From positions 1,488,001 through 1,552,000 of the forward strand of contig JAWUZG010000028.1 in NCBI GenBank assembly GCA_036785705.1: 64,000 nt of DNA, written 5' to 3'. This document shows positions 21,746 through 32,480 of this stretch, one piece after another. The notes beneath the pieces are model-generated. The model made no database searches and was not told the DNA's origin. It worked only from the letters and a program-made list of their open reading frames with translations. The position numbers and the translations under genes are program-made. The stretch is from Acanthornis magna (taxonomy: Eukaryota > Chordata > Aves > Passeriformes > Acanthizidae). Each line of letters begins with the position of its first letter. Positions within the stretch are counted from its first letter, which is position 1.

Positions 21746-24438
21746 ATGATTTAGATATGCTTGAAGGGAGGTTTTTCAGAAGCACAGCAGGCAGGTATGC
21801 CTGATGCTCTTTGAAATTCAGCAGAAACAGTCATCATTTTTGTCCCATGTAATCAAAAAAACTTACGGTGCTGTTCCCGTTTCTGGGCTTTGGGAGTAGC
21901 ACAGCATCACTCTACAGCAACACGTGAAAACAAATTAATTTTGGCTTCAAATGAAAGGTTCATTTCCTCCTTTGGGCATTAGTGCCCCATATTGTGCTTT
22001 ATCTGCCAGGACATTGATATGTAATCATTGTGAGCCTACTTCTTTCTAAGTTAGTAGGATAGAATTGCAGTTGGTATAAACCAAAATTAAATAACACTAC
22101 AGAAAGGGAAGCGAGCATGTTATTAGTGGCCAGGGGATGTTTATTCTATTTTATTTTAGTTATTTTTACTGTAGACAGGAGTTGGAGCTGCTAAAAATTA
22201 CTGTTAATTTTCTCTGCAAATGAAGTGCTTTACAACTGTTTTAAATACTTTCCAAAGAATCCTTTCTCACGTACATTCTACTGCATCTATAAATGTCAGT
22301 GAAATTGGTTTAAAAAATCTAGCTAATATCTGCATTTATGTATCATATCGTGATCAGGCTTTTTGCTAGGCAGATTTTCTTGCCATTTTTCAGTGCATCT
22401 TATAAAAGTGTTGCACAATTTTTTTGTCCTTCTCTGTCTCCAGCTACTTTCAGACTGCAGGTTTATTTAATAATTAAACAATGTCACAGCATCCACTTGT
22501 TAATAAGGGTATGAGAAACCTGGCAGTGGTTTCCTGAGTCCTCATTAACAAAGAAGAACAGAGAAACAGGGAGTGCATGAAAAGCATCTTAGAGAACACA
22601 AGGGCTGCAAGGACTGTGTAACAGACATCTCCTGGAAGAGTCCTCCAGAATAAGATACAGTTAAAATTCAGCAAGAGCTTTTTGCCAGTGCAGCCAGCTG
22701 ACCTTCCTCTAGCAGAGGACACAGAGTCCTTAGAGAAGGCACATGTGTAGGAATGTGAGCAGGAGGGGTGAGAAACTTGGCAAGGGCGAAAGGTGTTGAG
22801 TCCTTCACCTCACCTGGCTGTGCAATTGACCCTTTCCAGAGTGTGGCTTTGCCTCAGCGAGGGGCTGTGGTGTGCCCTCTGATGCACAAGGCACAGATGT
22901 GACTCCGCAGTTAATTTAAAACTTTCTTCCATGCTTGTGAGCGCTGGTGGGAATGTTGGAAGCTCAGGGCAGACTGAGCACGGTGGGAGGCTGCTGCAGA
23001 ATGTGCCTCCGGAAGGGCTGCAATCAAATTCAGACACCTAATGTCGGTTCTCCCAGCTACTTTGTGCTGTCCCTGCTGTGACACCCCTTCACTTCCAAGT
23101 CTCTCTAATCCTAAGAACTGGTCCTTATTACTTTTTCTCAAGCCAAAAATTTCCTTTGAAAAGATTTTTTCTTTAAAAATTTGTGAAGACTTAATGCAAT
23201 CTTCAAGTCTTTCTCCTGCAATCAGCTCCTTCCCCATGCCCTCTCCTGCCTGTTCTGTAGGAGGGTTTGTGTCCTCCATCAGCCTTGCACAGACTCCATC
23301 ACACGTGGCCCACCTGTATCCCATATCCACCGAGTGCCAGCTTGTCAGCTGGGTATTTATTGGGTGTCTGGAGTCACTAACACTGAAATCAGGGAGAAGA
23401 GCAGCAATGATTTGAGAGGTGTTCCAGGGGACAGCTCAGGGCAGCTTGAGGAGATGTTGTGTCTCATGAGATCAAGACTCATAAGGCAATGAGGTAAGCA
23501 GGAGCTTTAGGTACTCAGCAAATTCTGTCCTGGTGTATGTACTCATGAGATGCTACTCAGCTATTAGATGCTTGTGTAGCATTTCAGGTAATGACTGTTC
23601 CTTTTTAAACAGCGGAGACGGAGCAAGACCTTGAGCTTGTGTCAGTGTATGTGTCAGTGTTTCTGTGGGATTCCCTCCTGTTGCCTGCTGAAGAGGCTCT
23701 GCATTGTGTTGAGGCTGTACCTGGCAGGACAGACTTTGTGCCTGGATTGAAAGTACAGCTACATCCAGTCTTGCAAGATTGTAATGGAAATTTATCAGCT
23801 CGGCCACAAAGACTAATCTCCCAGCTTTAGCAGAATGGAAATACTAATGGCAATTTACTCGTCCATCAGAAATAATTACTCATCCCGCCTGAGCAGGCAA
23901 GTAAAATTTGCAAGACTCAATTAAATACCTGTGCTGAGGAGAGTTTATATGATATTCTTGTTGCAAAGCGCTTTGATTCTTACTGGAGCTGTATAAATTA
24001 ACCACTCCAGTGCTTTTCGAGAAACCCCATGGGTCAGAACTCGGATTCCTTGACACCGTTTGCACTCTTAGGAGTGGCTTACACTGAGGAGCAGGTAATA
24101 GAAAATGTCTACATCAGTTAATAGGAAACGTCTACAGTAGCAAAGTAATTGCTACCAGATGCACTAGTGGCAAATACCTAGTGCTAAATGATACATAGAA
24201 ATAAATGAAGTGACACAGTATAAAAAGGAGCAGCATTTTTTCCAATCTTTTTATAATATTTCAGTGCTCACTTAGCCAGTTGGGAGCCCCACATGGAACT
24301 GAGACCCACTGAAGCAAATGAGGATTGGTGTGGAGCCAGTCCAGAGGTGCTTGTGAAAGGTTAATTTCATGGAGAAGTTGGTCTGCTCACATCTTTCTGC
24401 TGTGCCTCCAGAGTGCATGTTCTGGTCCTCTCTGCTGC
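21746..24438. other. Unique non-coding DNA, partly GC-richer
   Basis: No known gene. The 139-codon minus frame at 22911-23330 is matched by a 124-codon frame on the opposite strand and has no recognised domain. A two-copy 12-base repeat (GTGTCAGTGTAT-like) lies near 23640-23663. The stretch 23760-23990 is unusually rich in TAAT/ATTA cores and is discussed as a possible regulatory element. Confidence 0.4.
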
Positions 24439-24452
24439 CCACCAGGGGCCAG
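24439..24452 (+). promoter_or_regulatory. Candidate CTCF-like site
   Basis: CCACCAGGGGCCAG matches the CTCF core except for one C where a G is expected. It has the same orientation as the match at 8341. The mismatch is at a well-conserved position, so binding is doubtful. Confidence 0.2.
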
Positions 24453-25297
24453 CCTTGGGAGAGATGGTGACATTCCCTCTGCTTTTGTTCTTCCTTGGAG
24501 AGAGCTGATGAGGGGACACAATGCTGTCCTGAGTGCTGTGCTGAGGAGGTGCAGATGGATTTTCGAATTTTAAGTTTGATCTTCTCATCATCAGGGTTGT
24601 ATTGAGGGAAGTCATTGGATTATGGAAGGGCAGAGTTTCTGATGAATAAGGCACAAATTTATCCATGTGCTTCATATGGCTACTGTGAGCCAGGAAGGGA
24701 TGTTCTTGAGAAATGGGGGACCAGTGGTCATCACCTGTGGGGACACTGCATCAGGTGCATTTGTGCCTGCCTTTGTGAGGGACAAAAATCTTTTAAGCTG
24801 TTTTCTAGACTCTTCCAAATACTTCAGCAGCTTAAAATTTTGTTCCAAGTTTCTGCTTCCTACTGCTGCAAAGGTAAATGTTCTCCAGATAGGCAGCTCA
24901 GGGTCTAATTTCTGACAAAGAGGAGATTAGTCCAGGATTTATATAACGAAGTCCTGGGTGCAGGGTAAATTGAATAGCTCCATTTGTTCAGACATAAATC
25001 ACAAATCACCTGCAGTCTGAGAGACTGTCCCTTAAATGTCATGGCGACATGGGTCACTGTGGAGTGTGCAGTTTGAGTTGCTCACTTAAATAGAAACATG
25101 AAAATCAGAAAGCAGAGGGGGCTGTCAACTCATCAAGCTCATCATCTTGCTTGTACTGAACATGCCCTGAGACCCAGAGCAGCGTCTGTTGGCTGGGCTG
25201 GCACTCCACCATCAAATCAGCTCAGTTCAAATCTCAAAAGGTACTGACTAAATATAAATGTGAAAGGCTCTGATGACATAAATGCATCCAAAAATCC
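24453..25297. other. Unique non-coding DNA
   Basis: Nothing recognisable. The short plus frames at 24615-24915 overlap each other and show no domain. Confidence 0.4.
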
Positions 25298-25469
25298 TTT
25301 TTTTTTTTTTTTTTTTTTTTTTAAACTTTGCCTGGATAGGGATTCAGAGAGAATATTTCTGAATAGTGTAAGAAAAGGACTATTAATGAAAAAGACCATG
25401 ATAGGAAGACTTTAGTGTGTTCTGACATTTCTCACAGTCAATACTGAGTATGCAAAAAAAAAAAAAAAA
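25298..25469. repeat. Opposed T25 and A16 homopolymer runs
   Basis: A run of 25 T (25298-25322) and a run of 16 A (25454-25469) flank 131 bp of unique sequence. The two runs are complementary and could pair as a stem, or they may mark two independent poly(A)-tailed insertions in opposite orientations. The enclosed sequence is not recognised. Confidence 0.85.
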
Positions 25470-27533
25470 GGTATATTAAGAAAACATTTGCTTCTTAAAA
25501 CCAAAAAAACCCCCAAACTTCCGTCTATATTAAAACTCATATCCACCCACCAGTTAATTAAGCCTACAGCAGCATAATGACCATTCAGCATTAAGCACTC
25601 TGAATTAGGTAACAAATTTGCTCAGCCAGCCACAGGCATTAAATAACCATACATACATAACTTCCACTAGTCAATAAATCAAAGCTACACAAAATCATTA
25701 CTCATTTTTCTGCATGTCTTTTCTTCTCTGAGATTTCTGCTTTCTTTCCAATAATTGTGCACATTAAAGGTTTTTCCAGAGTGTGTGTTGAGAGGGCATC
25801 ATTGAGATGAACAAGGAGAGGGAACAAGTGCCAAGACTCAAAGGAGTGGTATGCTCAGGTCCTGCAAGAAGGGGCTTACAGCTCACATGCCTCTCTTTCT
25901 TGCAAATGGATGGAGGTGCTCCTGCAGGCCAGGAAATACTTAGTTGTGAATAAATTAGTTCTTGTGCTCCATTTCAGGGTTTTTACAGTGTTGATCAGTG
26001 CACTTAGCTTCTCAGTTCCTTGTTTTTCACCCTTCAAAGAGTAAATATCAGTTCCTTCCATCTTGGAGCGAACAAATACATTGCAAATAGTGAGGCAGCC
26101 AAATACCAGAGAACTGGAGACAAACAATTCCTTGAATTATAGGATATATTAGATCATGACCCGTGTGTTACAATGAACCCAAAGGCTGTTCACAGGGACC
26201 TGCAGCTCATCACTCACACTCCCCATCAAAAGCTTGATGTTCATTGCATCGCCCATGGGCAGGTGCAAGGTGAGGTCTCCTGGAGAGTGCATCACACTGA
26301 GCTCACCTTAGAGGTGATTTGGCTTCTGTCTCAAACTCTAGGAGTTGTCTTGTGTTGTATAATGTCTATGTCTCCTGTTTGAGCATGGCTGGGTCATCCC
26401 ATCAGACTGGGCAGTAAAGTTTTACCATGGAAAAATAGCTACTGTAAGACAGGTTGTGACCTGCAGAATTGTCCTTGCCAGCAGGTGTTTCATTGTTCTT
26501 AAATCAGACATTTTTTCCTAAGGCTTCCCTTGAGCAGGTGTCACTGGATATTGTCTGTCAATATGGGAAGTGCAGGGAAACAATGTATTAGAATTTTCTT
26601 GAGAAAAAAAATTTAAATTTTCCAGATAGTTCTGTTGAAACTACAAAACTTCTGCTTTTTTCTATGTCATTCTGAGAGGTTAAGAAATACAAAGAGCTCA
26701 GTTTTAAAGTTACATCTAAAGAATTAAAACAATAAAGAAATATAGACAAGGTAGAGATGCAGGTAGCAACCAAGTCAGTGGGCAAGAGGAAGGGTAAAAA
26801 AACTGTAAAAAATAGATACAAAATTATATATCTGTAGCAGGCAGAAAAACAACATGAAGTGTGGAAATATTTAGAGATAAACTCTTTATGAATATTGATC
26901 CATATTATTAATGCTTTTTAAAAATGAACTGGGAAGAGTCCTGTCCTTGTGAAACTGTTCAGAAGGGGAAATGCAGGATGGAAGAAAAGTGCTTGTTGTA
27001 TACACAGTTGTATTTCCTGTGTTCTATTATAGAATCTAGTCTTAAATGGTTTCTAGCCCTTAGTTTGTAATCGTGCTGTCTTTTGGATTAGGGAAACAAG
27101 ACATCAATTAGAATCTAAATGCAAAATCAGGTAACTGTAGAAACAAAGACTCCAGAAAGCCAGAATTTATGATTCACATAAACTCTGTATAGCAGTTCTT
27201 GCAAATTAGACAAAATGCAGCCATCCAAGACTGCCAGTTTATCAGGTCAATTGGAAAGTGCACCACTCACCCAAGCCCCATCCAGCCCCAGCTGGATTTG
27301 AGTCTCTGCCAAATCTCTTCAGACAGTCGTGGTATGTGAGCAAAACCTCGGCTGATCAGGTTTGCAGCACAAACCCAAAATGAGTTTGTCACTCTTTTAA
27401 ATTCCCACATACACTGGTGGAAAATTGCTGGAAAATGAAATAAAGAAACGACAGAAGCAGTTTAGTTTCCTGTCAGCTATGAGGTGCAGACAGCTTTACA
27501 CTAATATGATACACAAGCAAGCTCTTGTCAGCA
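25470..27533. other. Unique AT-rich non-coding DNA
   Basis: No gene or transposon recognised. Short frames such as 25876-26127 (minus) and 26588-26821 (minus) are hydrophobic or low complexity without domain features. Confidence 0.42.
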
Positions 27534-27938
27534 TGTCCTGCTTTCAGCTGTGATGGAGTTCATTTTTTCTCAGTAGCTGGTGGTGCAGGGCTGTGTTTTG
27601 GATTCAGTATAATGTTGATAACACACTGATGCTTTGGGTTGCCAAGTAGTGCTTACCCTAAGCCAAGGAATTTTCAGTGTCTCATGCTCTGCCATGGAGG
27701 AGGTGCAAAAAAAGCTGGGAGGGAGCATGGCCAGAACAGCTGTGACACCAAGTGGCCAGAGGGATATTCCATACCATAGAATGCCATGCCCAGTGTATAA
27801 ATTGGCTGAGTTACCCTGGACAGGACCGATCATGGTTCAGGGATATGTTTGGCACTGGTCAGCAGGTGTTTAGTGATTGTATTATGTATAATTTCTTTCT
27901 TTTAGGTTTTGTTTCTCTCTCTTCTTCTTCATTATAAT
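27534..27938 (+). mobile_element. ERVL-type endogenous retroviral LTR, 3'-truncated
   Basis: A plus-oriented LTR fragment of a widespread avian ERVL-type family. It begins with a TG-type end (TGTCCTGC at 27534) and contains the family's blocks in order: tcagtagctgg with ctgtgttttggatt (27570-27605), gttgataacacactgatg (27613-27630), tagtgcttaccctaagccaagg (27646-27667), tctcatgctctgcc, ggatattccatacca (27761-27775), and a TATA box at 27796. The region after 27938, which should hold the poly(A) signal and the CAACCC-containing end, is missing, so the copy is truncated and no second LTR or internal gag/pol sequence is adjacent. It is a fossil with no coding capacity. Confidence 0.85.
27796..27801 (+). 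promoter_or_regulatory. TATA box of the ERVL-type LTR
   Basis: TATAAA lies about 30 bases after the conserved ATTCCATACCA block, where the LTR promoter of this family is expected. It is the best-formed retroviral core promoter on the plus strand of the window. Activity is unknown. Confidence 0.55.
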
Positions 27939-28384
27939 CTGGGTAGGCTGGCATCAAAGAGAAGGTGCTCAGATAGGGATGGCCCATGGAGTTCTGTTCC
28001 TGGGTCTCAGTATCTCATCACAGCGGTGGCTTTCTCTGCTGATTTCCAGCCCCCTTGGCTTCTCAGGTAGGCTGAGCTCAATCTGCTCATCCCACAGCTG
28101 CTCCTCCCCCTGTGAGAACAGTGGGAAAGTGCCAGGCTCCTGGCAAGGCACATGGATGCTCACCATTGCCATGCTGGAGCTCCAAGCTTCTCATGCCACA
28201 CAGTAGCTGGTGTGTCTAGTGTTGTATAATTTGCTCATTGGGGCACTGGCTTCTTTTGGCCCTGAGGCCATAGTCCAAGTTCTGTTTATACACCAAAAAT
28301 TAAAAATAAAAAATGAAGACAGCAGCAAGATCTTTTTTCTGCTTTTTGTAGGGTTAGGTCCTGCTCACTTTCAGTGTGGGTCCG

Positions 28385-28435
28385 AGAACACACAAATGTG
28401 TCCTTGGTACAGGATACACAAATGTGTCCTGTGCT
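28385..28435. repeat. Two-copy tandem repeat around ACACAAATGTGTCCT
   Basis: Copy one is about 28385-28411 and copy two is 28412-28435, both containing ACACAAATGTGTCCT, itself partly palindromic. A further inverted repeat, GTCACAC-TG-GTGTGAC, follows directly at about 28436-28451. Confidence 0.75.
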
Positions 28436-29455
28436 GTCACACTGGTGTGACCCACACAAGTGGATCCTTGAAACAAACTGTGCACACAGTGAGTTATTTG
28501 GAATAGCTTCTCTTGAGCAGCTATTCCTGGAGTAATATCTGTTTTAAACAAGCCCTTGTTACTTGATAATTTTCATTCTGCCATGCCCACACCTACCTTT
28601 CCTTTAGCCTCCTTCCAAAAGCCAATTCCAATTGGAAAGGATGCAGAGGATGCAGAATCCAATGGATTAGCATTGCAAATACTCAGTTTTAGTGCTAAGC
28701 TGGACTCCAGCTGCTCTCTCAGATCTCTGCCCAGGTTTTAGGCACTGGAGAGAGACAGGGGAGCAGAAGCTGCATGGTCTGAATTTTCACATCAGAGGAC
28801 TTCTCCTGAGAAGTGCTGAACATTTTATTATTTATTTCCAGGGGATCTATTGAGAGGCAAAGATGCAAAGTTTCTCAAACAATGGGGGCCTAGTTTGTGA
28901 CACAAACTGGAACGGGGTGTGGGGTCACATCTCTCACATGGCACTGACGTACATAAGGAAACCCCTGTGATTACAAACAGGTGTCACATCACTTTTTCCA
29001 TTAAAGTGATCAAATGGGTTGAAATCCCCAAAGATGAAGTTATTGAGGTTTGTGCTCAGGGCTACTTAGCCCAATTGCCTGCAATCTCGGGGGAAGGGGA
29101 GCTTTGCACAGGAAATGAACTCTGGCCATCCAAATTTTCTTTAATAATTGCCTCAAAGTCAATTATGTGTGCACCATATCAAATAATTACAGGTCTCTTT
29201 TTTTTTCTTTTTATTTTTAAACTTGTTTCCTAGGACTCTTTGCTTGGAAAATCAAGCTTAGTTTTTTAGTCCTTGAACTGCTTCTTTCTCTAGCTCTACT
29301 GCATTTAGGGATTTATCACTGGTCACAATAAAACTCCATGAAACAGTAGTAGTCTTAACAGTATATGTGAATTGGATGAACAATAGCATGAAGTCAGGCT
29401 GTTTCCCGCAGTGTGGGTTAGTGGAATAAACCAATTTTTGGTGTTCACAAGTTTT

Positions 29456-29484
29456 AAGTTGTTTAACTGAAAGTTTAACAACTT
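29456..29484. repeat. Near-perfect 12-bp hairpin
   Basis: AAGTTGTTTAAC and GTTTAACAACTT flank a 5-base loop with one mismatch in the stem. It is AT-rich. No transcript or transposon end is evident. Confidence 0.7.
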
Positions 29485-31750
29485 TCGGTTGTTTTCGGGT
29501 TCATCTTTCATTTTGCGTAGGGAAAAGATATTTTTCAGAAACAAAGCATTTTGTTTCCCAGAGATGAATTATCAGTCAGCGAGTTATTCCTGTGAAACCG
29601 GTGGGTTTTTTGTAATCTGTTGGAACCCTCTTTTACTTCTTCATGCTGCTTTTCAGACTTCTCAATGCGTAGAGTTCCACCTCCCTGCTTGTGAATGGAG
29701 GTCCAGGTTATGTGGTTAATTTTCCTCGTTATTTTTCAAAACTGTTGGAACCCAGGAGCAGTTTTAAAGGCAGGAGATGCCCTTCCCCCTGCAACATGCC
29801 AGTGCCCTTGTCTGACCACCCCGGGTTGTTTGAGAGCCCAGTTTAAAAGCAAATACCTCCCCTTGAAAGCAATCCCAGGCAACAGCTCCCATTAAGCGGT
29901 GGGTGGTAAATGAGGCTCTGATTCACAGCACTGCTGGGTGCTGCTGCTCTGATACCAAAGGGTAGGAAATAACAGTCAAGCACAGGATTTCCCCTCGCAA
30001 TCAAACCCTTTCCGACAGGCTCTAATGGATATGTGCAGGTGCAGTGGAGCACGTGGGTGCTGGGAGAGAGCTTTGGATTTCCGTTCCTCTTCCAGGCTGG
30101 GGTTTTTGGTTGAAGCTGTTGGAGTGATTGCTTTGCATGTGAAGTAGCAGCACTCACCTTTTTGCATCAGGTAGCATCCCAGCTATCCATGAATGCCCAA
30201 TCCCAGTTCCCTTGTAATTAAGCTGTTCCGTTTCAGCCATAAATATGGTCTAATTATGGTATTTTGTAGGACTGCAGCCCCTCTGCAGGTGTGCTGCAGG
30301 AAGCCATGGAAATGCAGCTGCCACCAGAGTGTCTGGGAGAGCAGGGCCCAAATTACTCGGGCTGCATAGCAATCAGCCCAAATTGCTGTCGGTTTGATCG
30401 CAAGGACAGATAGGTTGACAATAACGCGGGGCTGTATTGACAGACAGCTGTAAAAGCTGAATAGGAAAAGGTAGCACAGGACTCCAGTGCAGAGCCTAAC
30501 AGTTAGATTGCCAGTTTCTGTTTTATTTCGCCACCAAATGCTATTATGCTTGACATTTATGCGTGCTCACCACTATAATTTTAAATTGTGTTATCGAGAT
30601 AAAGAATGGTATGTGAAAGCCACAAATGATAGCTCATTTAGTGTTTTCCTTGTGGCTTTGGCTCATCGTGTTTTTTGACTCACAAAAGACTTGGCAATTA
30701 CACAACTGGGCACAGTGAGGGGGAAAAAATCCCATAACACACTTTTGGATCAGATTTTCAAATTAGTTGAATTTTCTTTGTGGTGAAATTGTGTGGTCTG
30801 GTAGGGCAGGTTCCCGGGTGGGACATTTCCATGATCTGAGCAGATTGCTTGGAACATGCTGTGGGGGAAACTCTGTGACATGATGGTTTTCTGGTATTTT
30901 CTAGTGTGGGCAAAAATTTACATGAGGTTCAGCTCTCAGAGTTTTTCAAAACATAACATGAAGAAATAACACAAGAGAAAGAAAGAGGAAGTTGATCTGG
31001 GGCCCAGAATAACTTTCAGCAAGCAAGTCACCTAAAAGACAATAAGAAAAGGTACTATAAATACATTAGAAATATGTGAAAGGCAAAAAGAAGTGAAAAC
31101 AATTACTTAACATGGAAAGAAACCAAAAGAAGATGGCTGAGAAAAGATTGAAATTTTTGCTGTTCTCTATATCAGTCTTCTAAAAGAAATTTGTGACCTT
31201 TTAATTAAAGTGATTAAATTTAGCAAGGAGACGTGACCTGGAGAAAACAGGGGAGGAGAAAACTCTACAAAATATGTAGATAAGTCAAACACATTTAGTT
31301 TAGGAGAGTCTGGCTAAAATTTCCTGTGAGAATGAACCACACTTGGGGAATAAACCACGAGGAAGGAAGAAAAAACCTGAGAGAATGGTCAAGCAGTGAA
31401 GCTGACCCCAATAGCCCAAAGGAGAATGGATCTATTCATTAATAACCCTGTGGAACATATAAGGAGATAAAAATAGACCCTGTGGTTTTGTCAGGTATAA
31501 ATTGTGCCATCCCTGTGAAAGGATAGGATCTGCCAAGTGGATAAAAAGTGGTAGGTGTGACTTATCTTGAATCCAGCAAGGTTTTCAACACCATTCCGAA
31601 TGACATTTCCCAAAAGGTGTAGAGGAAAATGCATTAGGGTGCAATCATCTCAAAATGGGTGTAGAGATGCCTGAAAAGCAGCAGAGTAACCTATTGATGG
31701 TTTGCTGTTGAGCTGGGGGAGCATTTCACTGGAATGTACCCAGGCATAAA

Positions 31751-31960
31751 ATGTTGAGCCTTGTTGTCAATACTTTCACTGATTTGGATGATGGAGAAAA
31801 ATCTGCCCTTCTGACATTTCCCATTGATCCCAGACTGGAATGGCTTATGGACATTGCAGAGTACAGGATTAGAATGCAGAGGGACACAGACCTGATTGCC
31901 AAGCAGGCTAAAATCATTAAAATAAAGGTAAATAAACAAAAATACTATCTACAGGGCTGA
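31751..31960 (+). pseudogene. Open remnant of CR1 ORF2 reverse transcriptase
   Basis: A 69-codon open frame inside the old LINE copy. It aligns by eye with the CR1 reverse transcriptase stretch that follows the SGVPQGSVLGP region: FTDLDDGEKSALLTF corresponds to FIDDLDEGxECTLSKFADD, and MQRDTDLIAKQA to LQRDLDRLxxWA. The catalytic aspartates of the FADD box are not retained (the equivalent reads TFPID). It is not a functional gene. Confidence 0.6.
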
Positions 31961-32234
31961 AGGGAATCAAATGCAGAGATATAAAATGGGGAATGTTTGA
32001 CTGGGCAGCACAGAAAGCACTGGTGTTACATTATAAATTAGATAGACGTTGCTAATCCTGTTGTAAAGATGTAAGGAATTTCTTGAGGGAAGTTTTAATA
32101 AGAGTAGCATTAATGGGATGTGGGAAATAGTTATTCTGCTATAAATACTTCTTTTGTGATTTGAGTCCCAGTTTCAGAATTATAAGTACAAAATCAAAAA
32201 GAATCCAGAGGAAAGCAAGAGTGACAAGATTTAA

Positions 32235-32256
32235 AAACTAAACTAAACTAAACTAA
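32235..32256. repeat. Short (CTAAA)n pentanucleotide repeat
   Basis: About four tandem copies of CTAAA, lying inside the ancient LINE copy. Confidence 0.8.
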
Positions 32257-32480
32257 GCTTGTTTGAAGGCTGAATTTGTTTGATTTAAAATGAGAGGATT
32301 TCAAGGCATCTCCAATCCAGAAGAGCTTAGAAAATAGAGAGCAGAGAGTCAGAAACAGAACAAGAGTGAATAGACTTTATTTTCAGTAAGAAACAGATAA
32401 CTTTATTAGCAGCAGAAAAAATATGATTCTAAGAATAATTAACCTTTGGGACAAACTTAAAAAAAACTTATGGTTGTTGA

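Larger units (their letters stand above)
27939..30984. other. Unique non-coding DNA
   Basis: No gene recognised. Contains a two-copy tandem repeat (28385-28435) and a near-perfect hairpin (29456-29484), both listed separately. The 30180-30680 part looks unusually structured and is proposed as a possible conserved element. Confidence 0.4.
30985..32480 (+). mobile_element. Long ancient CR1-clade LINE remnant covering much of ORF2
   Basis: About 1.5 kb follows the block order of CR1 ORF2 reverse transcriptase in plus orientation. Blocks are: a KRFYKYI-like segment (31050-31070, ggtactataaatacattag); an AEVLNAFFASVF-like segment (31150-31180); a GFRxGR/C-like region (31475-31510); a DVTYLDFSKAFDTVPH-like segment (31556-31600), which contains the reverse transcriptase block read as YLESSKVFNTIP; an FxDDLDEG-like segment (31775-31800), read as FTDLDDGE, near the catalytic box; an LQRDLDRL-like segment (31870-31900); a segment near 31985-32025 before EKDLG; a VQR-like region (32195-32220); and an NLWNxLP-like trace near 32438-32460. 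Frames are interrupted repeatedly, so it is inactive. The ends are approximate. Confidence 0.72.

Noticed and set aside
22911..23330. 139-codon minus frame
   Set aside because: Opposed by a 124-codon frame on the other strand, with no recognisable domain and no promoter or splice evidence.
27939..28530. Internal retroviral sequence downstream of the ERVL-type LTR
   Set aside because: No gag, pol or primer-binding-site similarity could be seen, and the LTR 3' end itself is missing.
29456..29484. microRNA precursor
   Set aside because: The stem is only 12 bp with a 5-base loop, far shorter than a pre-miRNA.
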